A DNA stretch of 6,522 nt, taken from positions 1 through 6,522 of the forward strand of contig JAWOAS010000091.1 of assembly GCA_046498405.1 (NCBI GenBank). Reading direction: 5' to 3'. Below, piece after piece: positions 1 through 6,522 of the stretch (positions are counted from its first letter, which is position 1; each line of letters starts with the position of its first letter). A program made the translations under genes and the position numbers. The notes below the pieces were generated by a model. It was not told the DNA's origin. It did not search any database and worked only from the letters and a program-made list of their open reading frames with translations. The DNA is from T1Sed10-49 sp046498405 (GTDB lineage: Bacteria > Actinomycetota > Nitriliruptoria > Euzebyales > Egibacteraceae).

Positions 1-68
1 CTGCCACGACCGCGGCGACGCCGATCACCGGCCGCTGCCGGTGATCGGCGTCGCCGCGGTCGTGGCAG
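1..68. repeat. Perfect 32-bp inverted repeat with 4-base loop
   Basis: Bases 1-32 are the exact reverse complement of bases 37-68, separated by only four bases (33-36). I checked the pairing base by base and found no mismatch. The repeat starts at the first base of the window, so its outer end may be cut off. It could be a natural hairpin (terminator, or end of a mobile or linear element). It could also be a fold-back artefact if the window edge is a contig end. No flanking gene is clear enough to decide. Confidence 0.9.
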
Positions 69-108
69 CGCGGTTCGCGCGCCGCGCCGGCGCGACCGGC
101 CGGGTGCC

Positions 109-300
109 GTGGGCGCCCGTCGCCTGCTGCCAGGCTCCTCGGTCATCGTCGGGATGGGCCAGGCCTGCGTCCTCGACGTCGACGTGCCGCTAGCCGCCGC
201 GGTCCTCGGCGCAGCGGTGTGCACGGTCCTCGCCTGCACCGGCCGAGGCGGGATGCTGCGCTCGCGAGCCCCCGCCGCCTGCGGCCGCGCGCTCGGTTAG
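109..300 (+). CDS. Doubtful small ORF with hydrophobic stretches
   Basis: This frame would start at GTG 109 and run 63 codons to TAG 298-300. The same frame is open back to base 1. I recognise no family. Two stretches are hydrophobic enough for membrane segments: LLPGSSVIVGMGQACVL (residues 6-22) and VPLAAAVLGAAVCTVLAC (residues 26-43). The neighbouring + frame over about 38-130 also reads as hydrophobic then basic (PLPVIGVAAVVAARFARR). A single frameshift would join them into a longer membrane-like protein tail. No good ribosome binding site precedes the GTG. In DNA this GC-rich, open frames arise by chance, so it may be a broken gene end or non-coding. Confidence 0.18.
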   Translation: MGARRLLPGSSVIVGMGQACVLDVDVPLAAAVLGAAVCTVLACTGRGGMLRSRAPAACGRALG

Positions 301-337
301 TCGCCCGCCCGGTCAGTCGCCCACCCGACCGCCTCGG

Positions 338-420
338 CGAGTGGCGGATCCGTGCGGTTCAGGCGCCGTGAGTCGCCACTCGGCGCGAGGGACCGCGCGG
401 CGGCCCGGCGGCGAGGGGCG
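338..420. repeat. Direct repeat copy A (83 bp) with internal inverted repeat
   Basis: This copy matches 441-523 at about 76 of 83 positions (7 mismatches, no gaps), at an offset of exactly 103 bases. Inside it, CGAGTGGCG (338-346) and CGCCACTCG (374-382) form a 9-bp inverted repeat around a 27-base loop. The loop begins with the self-complementary CGGATCCG. The 3' part (398-420) is identical between copies and rich in CGG. It lies downstream of the fusion gene on the minus strand and codes for nothing recognisable. Confidence 0.88.
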
Positions 421-440
421 CACGGCGGGCGGTCGCACGC

Positions 441-523
441 CGAGTGGCGGATCCGTGCGGCTCAAGCGCGGCGAGTCGCCACTCGGCGCGACGGGCGGCG
501 CGGCGGCCCGGCGGCGAGGGGCG
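441..523. repeat. Direct repeat copy B (83 bp) with 12-bp inverted repeat
   Basis: This is the second copy of the repeat at 338-420, separated from it by 20 unrelated bases (421-440). Its inverted repeat is longer than in copy A: CGCCGAGTGGCG (438-449) pairs perfectly with CGCCACTCGGCG (477-488), a 12-bp stem around 27 bases. Most of the differences between copies lie in the loop and just after the stem, while the stem core is unchanged. It resembles a dispersed intergenic palindrome of the REP or small non-autonomous element kind, but I cannot assign a family from this window. Confidence 0.88.
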
Positions 524-538
524 GGGCGGGCCGCCCCG
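522..538 (-). terminator. GC hairpin after the dhaM-ptsH-ptsI stop
   Basis: CGGGGCGG (522-529) and CCGCCCCG (531-538) form a near-continuous palindrome around one base. As RNA it would give a 6-bp G/C stem with a 5-base loop. It starts one base past the stop codon of the minus-strand fusion gene (540-542). No T-tract follows, so if it terminates transcription it would be a stem-only type. It could also stabilise the mRNA end, alone or with the hairpins in the adjoining repeats. Confidence 0.45.
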
Positions 539-539
539 G

Positions 540-2906
540 CTACGGCGAGGTCTCGCGCAGGCGGGCCTTGACCTCGGGGATCGCCCCGGCCGCCATCGAC
601 AGCTCGCGCACGCCGAGGCCGACGAGCCGGGCGGCGTGGTCGGGGTCGCCGGCCATCTCGCCGCACACCCCCACCCAGCAGCCGGCGTCGGCGGCGGCCT
701 CGCAGAGCCAGGCGATGAGCTGGTCGATCGCGGGGTGGTCGGGCCGGTAGTACTCGGCGACCTCCTCGAGGGTGCGGTCGGCGGCCATCGTGTAGGCGAT
801 GAGGTCGTTGGAGCCCACGCTGCAGAAGTCGACCTCGGCGACGAGGTCCTGCGGCGCGGCCGCCGCCGCGGGCACCTCGATCATCACCCCGACCTCGGTG
901 GGCTCGCCGTGGGCCACCCCCTCGGCGTCGAGGGCGGCGGCGGCCTCGGCGAGGGCGGCCTTGGCGCGGCGCACCTCACCGACGTCGGTGACCATCGGGA
1001 ACATCACCGAGACCTCGAAGGACGCGGCGACCCGCAGGATCGCCCGCAGCTGGGGCTCGAAGACCTCGGGGCGCGCGAGCGAGAGCCGCAGACCGCGCTG
1101 GCCGAGGAAGCCGTGGAGCACCGGATCGAGGTCGAGCGCCGGGGCGGGCTTGTCGCCGCCGGCGTCGAGGGTGCGGACGATGACCGGGCGGCCCTGCATC
1201 GCCTCGCAGATCGCCGAGAGCTCGGCGACCTGCTCGTCCTCGCTGGGCAGCTCGGTGCGCTCGAGGTAGAGGAACTCCGTGCGCAGCAGGCCGATGCCCT
1301 CGGCGCCCTCGGCGACCGCGCGGCGCGCCTCGGCCGGGGAGGAGGCGTTGGCCGCGACGACCACACGGGTGCCATCGGCGAGCTGGCCGGGCTCGGCGGC
1401 CGCCTGGCGGGCGGCCTCGGCGGCGGCCTCGTCGGCGGCGATCGCCGCGGCCGCGGCCTCGCGCCGCTCGGGGTCGGGGGCGACGACGAGCTCGCCGGCC
1501 TCGCCGTCGAGGATGACCTCGGTGCCCTCGGCCACGGCGAGCAGCGACGGGCCGAGGCGCATGACGAGCGGGATGCCGAGGTTGCGCGCGAGGATCGCCG
1601 CGTGGGAGGTCTGCGAGCCCGCCGCGGTGGCCAGCCCCGCGACCTCGGCCTCGGCGAACTGGGTGACGTCGCTGGGGGTGAGGTCGCTTGCGGCCACGAC
1701 CGCGCCGGCCGGCGGCGCGGCCACCCCGGTGGCCTCCGCGCCGAGGAGGTGGCGCAGCACCCGGTCGCCGACGTCGCGCACGTCGAGCGCGCGGGCGGCG
1801 AAGGCCGCGTCGGCCATGCCCGCGAGGACCTCCTCCTCGGCGGTGACCCCGCGCAGCCAGGCCGCGGAGGCGGCCAGGCCCTCGGAGAGGGCGTCGTCGA
1901 CCTCGCGCGACAGCGCGGGGTCGTCGAGCAGCGCGAGGTGCATCGCGAAGATCGCGCCCTCGGCGCCGGCGGCGAGCTGCTCGAGCTCACCGCGCGCGGC
2001 CTCGCGGGCCGCGTCCAGCGCCTCGGCCTCGACCGCGGGGTCGTGGTCGGTGCCCTCGGGCACCGCGGGCACCGGGCGGCGCAGCTCGGCGAGCGGGCCG
2101 ATGACCGTGCCACCGACGATGCCGCGGCCCGACAGCGTCGCGCCCGCCGGCGGAGGCTGGTCGGGGGCGCCCTCGAGCGGGGCGGGCGCGGCCTCCTCGG
2201 TCGGCGCCTCGCCCTCGGCCTCGCCGAAGCCCTCCCTGGCCATCGCCGCGACGCGCTCGACGGCCTCGGCGGCGTCGGCGCCCTGCCCGGCGATCTCCAC
2301 TTCGATGCCGCCGGTCGCGCCGAGCGCGACGACGTCGAGGACCGAGCGCGCCGAAGCGCCCACGCCGGTGTCGGTGCGGGCGATGTGGACCTCGGCGTCG
2401 AGGCCGCGCAGCGCGGCGACGACCTGCGAGGCCGGCCGGGCGTGCAGCCCGAGGGGGTTGGGCAGGACGACGCGCTCGCGGACGTCGGGCTCGGCGAGGA
2501 CCGCCTCGCCGGCGTCGCTGGCCACCCCTCCGCCGGCGGCCTCGGCGGCGGCGAGGACCTCGGCCAGCGCCGCGCCGCCCCCCGCGGTGGCCGCCGCGGC
2601 GATCGCGCCCTCGGCGACCGGGGCGTGAGCCAGGGCCACGCGCGCGGCCTGCTCGCCCTCGAGGAACTCGAAGGCCTGCTCGGTGGTGAGCTCGGCGCTG
2701 CCGAGGTCGGCGAGGACGACGACCCCGTCGCCGGCGTCGGCCTCGGCGATCGCCGCGAGCACGCGGTCGAAGGAGGTCCCGATGCCCCCGTCGTCGGCGC
2801 CGCCGGCGGGCACGAGGGTCACGCCCTCGGCCATCTGCTCGGCGAGCTCGGCCACCCCCCGGGCGAGCCGATCCGAGTGCGACACGATGACGATCCCGAC
2901 CGCCAC
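540..2906 (-). CDS. dhaM: DhaM-EIIA / HPr / full-length Enzyme I fusion (PEP-dependent multiphosphoryl transfer protein)
   Basis: This 788-residue cytoplasmic protein should pass phosphate from PEP to the ADP bound on DhaL. Residues 1-125 form a DhaM/mannose-type EIIA domain with active His10 in IVIVSHS. Residues 143-225 are HPr, with His155 in GLHARPAS and a Ser188 equivalent to HPr Ser46. Residues 226-257 are a linker rich in Glu, Pro and Ala. Residues 258-480 are the Enzyme I N-terminal half, with phospho-His435 in GSQTSHAAILA. Residues 511-785 are the complete PEP-binding half: GIGLLRTEFLY (Arg542), IVRTLDAGGDKP (Arg578), Glu677, GSNDLIAYT (Asn700, Asp701), Arg711 and Cys748 in VCGEMAGD. 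E. coli DhaM has the same order but ends in a truncated EI. The start chosen is GTG 2906, because TGAGGAGGG lies 10 bases upstream and family homology begins there. An in-frame ATG at 3017 would add 37 basic, unrelated residues. A ptsI-type name would also be defensible. Confidence 0.93.
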   Translation of the reverse strand: MAVGIVIVSHSDRLARGVAELAEQMAEGVTLVPAGGADDGGIGTSFDRVLAAIAEADAGDGVVVLADLGSAELTTEQAFEFLEGEQAARVALAHAPVAEGAIAAAATAGGGAALAEVLAAAEAAGGGVASDAGEAVLAEPDVRERVVLPNPLGLHARPASQVVAALRGLDAEVHIARTDTGVGASARSVLDVVALGATGGIEVEIAGQGADAAEAVERVAAMAREGFGEAEGEAPTEEAAPAPLEGAPDQPPPAGATLSGRGIVGGTVIGPLAELRRPVPAVPEGTDHDPAVEAEALDAAREAARGELEQLAAGAEGAIFAMHLALLDDPALSREVDDALSEGLAASAAWLRGVTAEEEVLAGMADAAFAARALDVRDVGDRVLRHLLGAEATGVAAPPAGAVVAASDLTPSDVTQFAEAEVAGLATAAGSQTSHAAILARNLGIPLVMRLGPSLLAVAEGTEVILDGEAGELVVAPDPERREAAAAAIAADEAAAEAARQAAAEPGQLADGTRVVVAANASSPAEARRAVAEGAEGIGLLRTEFLYLERTELPSEDEQVAELSAICEAMQGRPVIVRTLDAGGDKPAPALDLDPVLHGFLGQRGLRLSLARPEVFEPQLRAILRVAASFEVSVMFPMVTDVGEVRRAKAALAEAAAALDAEGVAHGEPTEVGVMIEVPAAAAAPQDLVAEVDFCSVGSNDLIAYTMAADRTLEEVAEYYRPDHPAIDQLIAWLCEAAADAGCWVGVCGEMAGDPDHAARLVGLGVRELSMAAGAIPEVKARLRETSP

Positions 2907-2916
2907 TGCCCTGTCT

Positions 2917-2925
2917 CCCTCCTCA
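2917..2925 (-). promoter_or_regulatory. Ribosome binding site deciding the GTG start of dhaM
   Basis: On the minus strand this reads TGAGGAGGG, with 10 bases between it and the GTG at 2906-2904. It supports GTG 2906 over the in-frame ATG at 3017, which has no such site. The glpK ribosome binding site has the same TGAGGAGG core. Confidence 0.75.
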
Positions 2926-2926
2926 G

Positions 2927-2941
2927 GCCCCCGTCGGGGGC
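2927..2941 (-). promoter_or_regulatory. Hairpin immediately upstream of the dhaM ribosome binding site
   Basis: GCCCCC (2927-2932) and GGGGGC (2936-2941) form a perfect 6-bp G/C stem with a 3-base loop. In the minus-strand transcript it ends one base before the TGAGGAGGG site. It could influence ribosome access or act as a weak terminator. The sequence shows the hairpin; a regulatory role is inference. Confidence 0.45.
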
Positions 2942-2975
2942 GCGACCGATGCTGCGCTGCCCGTTTGCGCCTGCG

Positions 2976-2991
2976 CCCGCCGCTCGGCGGG
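2976..2991 (-). promoter_or_regulatory. Small hairpin in the glpK-dhaM intergenic leader
   Basis: CCCGCC (2976-2981) and GGCGGG (2986-2991) form a perfect 6-bp stem with a 4-base loop. It sits between the strong hairpin after glpK and the hairpin next to the dhaM ribosome binding site. Chance is possible at this GC content. Confidence 0.3.
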
Positions 2992-3020
2992 TGCCCCCCG
3001 CGCTGCTGGGGCTGCAACGC

Positions 3021-3052
3021 CGAGGGGGCGGTGCCAGCGCACCGCCCCCTCG
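3021..3052 (-). terminator. Strong hairpin after glpK, likely terminator or attenuator
   Basis: CGAGGGGGCGGTGC (3021-3034) and GCACCGCCCCCTCG (3039-3052) are a perfect 14-bp inverted repeat with a 4-base CAGC loop. It starts 18 bases past the glpK stop codon in the direction of transcription. There is no real T-tract after it (minus strand continues GCGTTGCAG), as is common for stem-only terminators in high-GC bacteria. It may end or reduce transcription between glpK and the fusion gene, or protect the glpK mRNA 3' end. Confidence 0.72.
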
Positions 3053-3070
3053 TGCTGAGCCCGCGTCGTC

Positions 3071-4582
3071 CTAGCTGACGTCCACCCAGTCGAGCGTGCG
3101 CTCGATGGCCTTCTTCCAGCCGGCGTAGCCGCTCTCACGCTGGTCGTCGGACCACTGCGGGTACCAGCGCTTGTCCTCGAGCCAGTTGTCGCGCATCTCC
3201 TGGAAGGTGCTCCAGAAGCCCACGGCGAGGCCCGCGGCGTAGGCCGAGCCCAGGGCGGTCGTCTCGGCGACCTTCGGCCGCGAGACGGGGACGCCGAGGA
3301 TGTCGGACTGCATCTGCATGAGCGTGTCGTTGGCGGTCATGCCGCCGTCGACCTTGAGGACCTCGAGCTCGACGCCCGAGTCCTTCTCCATCGACACCGC
3401 GACGTCCTTGGTCTGGTAGCAGACCGACTCGAGCGTCGCGCGCGCGAGGTGGGCGTTGGTGTTGAAGCGGCTCATGCCGACGATGGCACCACGGGCGTCG
3501 GAGCGCCAGTACGGCGCGAAGAGCCCGCTGAACGCCGGGACGAAGTACATCCCGCCGGTGTCCTCGACCTGCTTGGCGAGGGTCTCGGACTCCGCGGCAC
3601 CGGAGATGATGCCGAGCTGGTCGCGCAGCCACTGCACGGCCGAGCCGGTGACGGCGATCGCGCCCTCGAGGCAGTAGATGGCGGGGTCGCCGTCCATCTT
3701 GTACCCACCGGTGGTGAGCAGCCCGTGGTTGGACTTCACGATGTCGGTCCCGGTGTTGAGCAGCATGAAGTTACCGGTGCCGTACGTGTTCTTCGCCTCG
3801 CCGGGGTCGAAGCAGACCTGGCCGACGGTGGCGCCCTGCTGGTCGCCGAGCATGCCGGCGATCGGCACGGCTGCGCCGACGGGGCCGTTGACCGGCGTGT
3901 GGGCGTAGACCTCCGAGGAGGGCATGATCTGCGGCAGCATCGCCTTGGGGATGTTGAAGAAGCTCAGGAGCTCGTCGTCCCACTCGAGGGTCTCGAGGTT
4001 CATGAGCATCGTGCGGCTGGCGTTGGTGATGTCGGTCATGTGGACGCCACCGTTGACGCCACCGGAGAGGTTCCACAGCACCCAGGTGTCGATCGTGCCG
4101 AAGATCGCCTCGCCGCGCTCGGCGGCCTCGCGGACGCCGTCGACGTTCTCGAGGATCCACTGGACCTTGCCGCCGGAGAAGTACGTCGCCGGGGGCAGAC
4201 CCGCCTTGTCGCGGATGATGTCGCCCTTGCCCTCACGCTCGAGCTTGCTGGCGATGCGGTCGGTCCGGGTGTCCTGCCAGACGATCGCGTTGTAGTACGG
4301 ACGCCCCGTCTTGGGGTTCCACACCACGGAGGTCTCGCGCTGGTTGGTGATCCCGATGGCAGCGAGCTGGTCACCGGCGATCCCGGCACGGGCCAGGCCC
4401 TGCTCGATGACCGTCCGGGTGCGCTCCCAGATCTCCACGGGGTCGTGCTCGACCCAACCGGCCTGCGGAAGGATCTGCTCGTGCTCCAGCTGCGCGGATC
4501 CAGTGTCTTCACCGGAGTGGTTGAAGATCATGAACCGCGTGCTCGTCGTTCCCTGGTCGATGGCTGCTACGAACTCTGCCAT
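3071..4582 (-). CDS. glpK: Glycerol kinase GlpK
   Basis: This 503-residue cytoplasmic enzyme phosphorylates glycerol with ATP to glycerol 3-phosphate (EC 2.7.1.30). It is full length for the FGGY family (about 500 residues). Visible landmarks are AIDQGTTSTR (residues 7-16, phosphate loop with Asp9), TNQRET with glycerol-contacting Arg82 and Glu83, VWQDTR (101-106), Tyr134, GTIDTWVLWNL (162-172), GDQQ with the catalytic base Asp247, NTYGTGNF (265-272), FSGLFAPYW (351-359) and VDGGMTANDTLMQ (411-423). The ATG at 4582 follows TGAGGAGG at 11 bases. By alignment to remembered homologues, the E. coli fructose-1,6-bisphosphate-binding Arg236 falls at Ala238 here, and the phosphorylatable His232 of Enterococcus GlpK falls at Gly233, so both classic controls look absent. 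It lies between dhaL and dhaM, an unexpected place for it. Confidence 0.97.
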   Translation of the reverse strand: MAEFVAAIDQGTTSTRFMIFNHSGEDTGSAQLEHEQILPQAGWVEHDPVEIWERTRTVIEQGLARAGIAGDQLAAIGITNQRETSVVWNPKTGRPYYNAIVWQDTRTDRIASKLEREGKGDIIRDKAGLPPATYFSGGKVQWILENVDGVREAAERGEAIFGTIDTWVLWNLSGGVNGGVHMTDITNASRTMLMNLETLEWDDELLSFFNIPKAMLPQIMPSSEVYAHTPVNGPVGAAVPIAGMLGDQQGATVGQVCFDPGEAKNTYGTGNFMLLNTGTDIVKSNHGLLTTGGYKMDGDPAIYCLEGAIAVTGSAVQWLRDQLGIISGAAESETLAKQVEDTGGMYFVPAFSGLFAPYWRSDARGAIVGMSRFNTNAHLARATLESVCYQTKDVAVSMEKDSGVELEVLKVDGGMTANDTLMQMQSDILGVPVSRPKVAETTALGSAYAAGLAVGFWSTFQEMRDNWLEDKRWYPQWSDDQRESGYAGWKKAIERTLDWVDVS

Positions 4583-4593
4583 GTGGCCAACCG

Positions 4594-4601
4594 CCTCCTC
4601 A
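4594..4601 (-). promoter_or_regulatory. Ribosome binding site of glpK
   Basis: On the minus strand this reads TGAGGAGG, 11 bases before the ATG at 4582-4580. The whole dhaL-glpK gap is 84 bases (4583-4666). I saw no strong terminator or convincing promoter in it, so cotranscription with dhaL is likely. Confidence 0.75.
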
Positions 4602-4666
4602 GACGTTGTCGCTCGCTTTGAGCTCTTCCTGATCGGTGCTGTGCAAGACGCCCTCTCAGGCGCCGG

Positions 4667-5305
4667 TCATCCGTTCGAGCCCGCCATGTCGGCGAGCGTC
4701 CGGAACAGGTAGTAGGTGGAGGTCGCGCCGGGATCCTGATGCCCGGCGCTGCGCTCGCCCAGATAGCTCGCGCGCCCCTTCCTGGCGACGAGCGGGATGG
4801 TGGCCTTCATGCCCTCCTCCGCGGCCGCGGCGGCCGAGGCGAGCACCTCGGGGCACTCCGCGCCACCCTCGAGCGTCTCTTTGGCGGCGTCGACGGCGGG
4901 AGACCACGCGTCGACCATCGTCTTGTCCTCGAGCTCGGTCTTGCCGCGGGAGATGACCCCCGCGAGCCCGGCGTCGAGGGCCTCGACGATGCCTGAGGTG
5001 TCGAGCTCCGCCCGGCCCTCGACCGCCGCGGCCGCCCTGAGGAACGCCGTCCCGTAGAGCGGCCCCGCGGCGCCGCCGACCTTGCTCACCAGCGCCATCG
5101 CCACGGCCTTGAGGATCTCCGCGGGCGTCGCGTCGTCGCCGGGCAGCCGCTCGAGGGCGGCCTTGAAGCCCCGGTCGAGGTTCTCGCCGTGGTCGGCGTC
5201 GCCGATCGCGCTGTCGAGCTTGGTGAGCTCGCGCTTGTGCTCGGCGACGACGCCGGCGTAGGCCTCGATGAAGGCGATGACGTCGCTGCTCGTGGCATTG
5301 GCCAT
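4667..5305 (-). CDS. dhaL: Dihydroxyacetone kinase ADP-binding subunit DhaL
   Basis: This 212-residue cytoplasmic subunit is close in length to the 210 residues of E. coli DhaL. In the PTS-dependent system, DhaL keeps a bound nucleotide as coenzyme. DhaM phosphorylates the ADP on DhaL, and the resulting ATP gives its phosphate to dihydroxyacetone on DhaK. The Mg-nucleotide acidic cluster is intact: Asp31, Asp36 and Asp38 in LDSAIGDADHG. Also present are SKVGGAAGPLYGTAFLRAA (about residues 74-92), GVISRGKTE (115-123), DKTMVDAW (126-133) and the C-terminal ARKGRASYLGERSAGHQDPG (about 174-193). ATG 5305 follows an AGGAG site. The separate subunits plus the DhaM-type protein downstream point to PEP-driven rather than ATP-driven kinase, in which DhaK and DhaL are fused. 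Confidence 0.97.
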   Translation of the reverse strand: MANATSSDVIAFIEAYAGVVAEHKRELTKLDSAIGDADHGENLDRGFKAALERLPGDDATPAEILKAVAMALVSKVGGAAGPLYGTAFLRAAAAVEGRAELDTSGIVEALDAGLAGVISRGKTELEDKTMVDAWSPAVDAAKETLEGGAECPEVLASAAAAAEEGMKATIPLVARKGRASYLGERSAGHQDPGATSTYYLFRTLADMAGSNG

Positions 5306-5315
5306 GGTCAGGGAG

Positions 5316-5323
5316 CTCCTCTC
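5316..5323 (-). promoter_or_regulatory. Ribosome binding site of dhaL
   Basis: On the minus strand this reads GAGAGGAG, with 10 bases to the ATG at 5305-5303. It lies at the end of a 131-base gap after dhaK (5306-5436). That gap holds only weak 5-bp inverted repeats (5331-5346 and 5379-5392) and no promoter I can support. Confidence 0.7.
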
Positions 5324-5436
5324 GCCTCAGGCGACGGCGGTGTCGCGGTCAGCGGACGTCGGGGCGGACACGCGCCATGCCGGAGGGCCGGCCACGGTGA
5401 GCCGCGCGCGTCGCGCCCCGTCGTCGGTCAACGGGC

Positions 5437-6522
<1,086 letters not shown>

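Noticed and set aside
83..94. 12-base palindrome CGCGCCGGCGCG
   Set aside because: Short pure G/C palindromes are common by chance here and nothing around it suggests a binding site.
338..523. CRISPR array
   Set aside because: There are only two repeats, each 83 bp with a 20-base gap between them; no short regular repeats with unique spacers and no cas gene are visible.
341..750. Overlapping small open frames on both strands in 313-750
   Set aside because: They are built from the direct repeats plus the antisense of the fusion gene's 3' end. Their Arg/Gly-rich products look like translated repeat DNA.
2907..3017. 37-residue N-terminal extension of the dhaM fusion from ATG 3017
   Set aside because: The extension is rich in Arg, Gly and Pro and unlike any DhaM N-terminus. 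It spans two intergenic hairpins and has no ribosome binding site, whereas GTG 2906 has a good site and matches where the family begins.
444..3074. 876-codon open frame on the + strand
   Set aside because: It is antisense to the dhaM fusion gene over almost its whole length. The translation is a repetitive Gly/Arg/Asp/Leu-rich string with no family motifs, while the minus-strand frame has all EIIA, HPr and EI active-site motifs. Long antisense frames are expected at this GC content.
3449..4621. 390-codon + strand frame over glpK
   Set aside because: It is the antisense shadow of a clear, full-length glycerol kinase; its product shows no recognisable motif.
4583..4666. Promoter for glpK in the dhaL-glpK gap (TTGCAC on the minus strand)
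   Set aside because: A -35-like TTGCAC is present but no acceptable -10 element lies at the right distance. The CGCC/GGCG pairing near 4649-4662 is only 4 bp.

Overview
The window is very GC-rich, with strong G/C preference at third codon positions and alanine-rich proteins. Together with the gene set this suggests a high-GC Actinomycetota-type bacterium, but nothing in the sequence fixes the genus. All confidently coding DNA lies on the minus strand, so the genes are transcribed from the right edge towards the left.

In transcription order the genes are: dhaK (6522 to 5437, complete except for an initiator codon that should lie just outside the window), dhaL (5305 to 4667), glpK (4582 to 3071), and a large fusion gene (2906 to 540). 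The fusion encodes DhaM-type EIIA, HPr and a full-length PTS Enzyme I in one 788-residue chain. Together they form a three-carbon polyol module. GlpK phosphorylates glycerol with ATP. DhaK and DhaL phosphorylate dihydroxyacetone using phosphate that comes from phosphoenolpyruvate. The fusion protein carries every phosphocarrier step from PEP to the ADP held on DhaL: PEP to His435, His155, His10, then DhaL-ADP. The well-known E. coli DhaM ends in a truncated EI piece and depends on the general EI and HPr. This one keeps all recognisable PEP-site residues and looks self-sufficient.

The genes do not overlap; gaps are 131, 84 and 164 bases. A perfect 14-bp hairpin lies 18 bases after the glpK stop and two smaller hairpins lie in the leader of the fusion gene, so that last gene may be controlled separately. 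Three genes have visible AGGAG-type ribosome binding sites 10-11 bases from their starts.

The left 540 bases have no convincing gene. They hold a perfect 32-bp inverted repeat at the window edge, a weak open frame with hydrophobic stretches (109-300), two 83-bp direct repeats (about 92% identical, period 103) each with an internal inverted repeat, and a GC hairpin just after the stop of the fusion gene.
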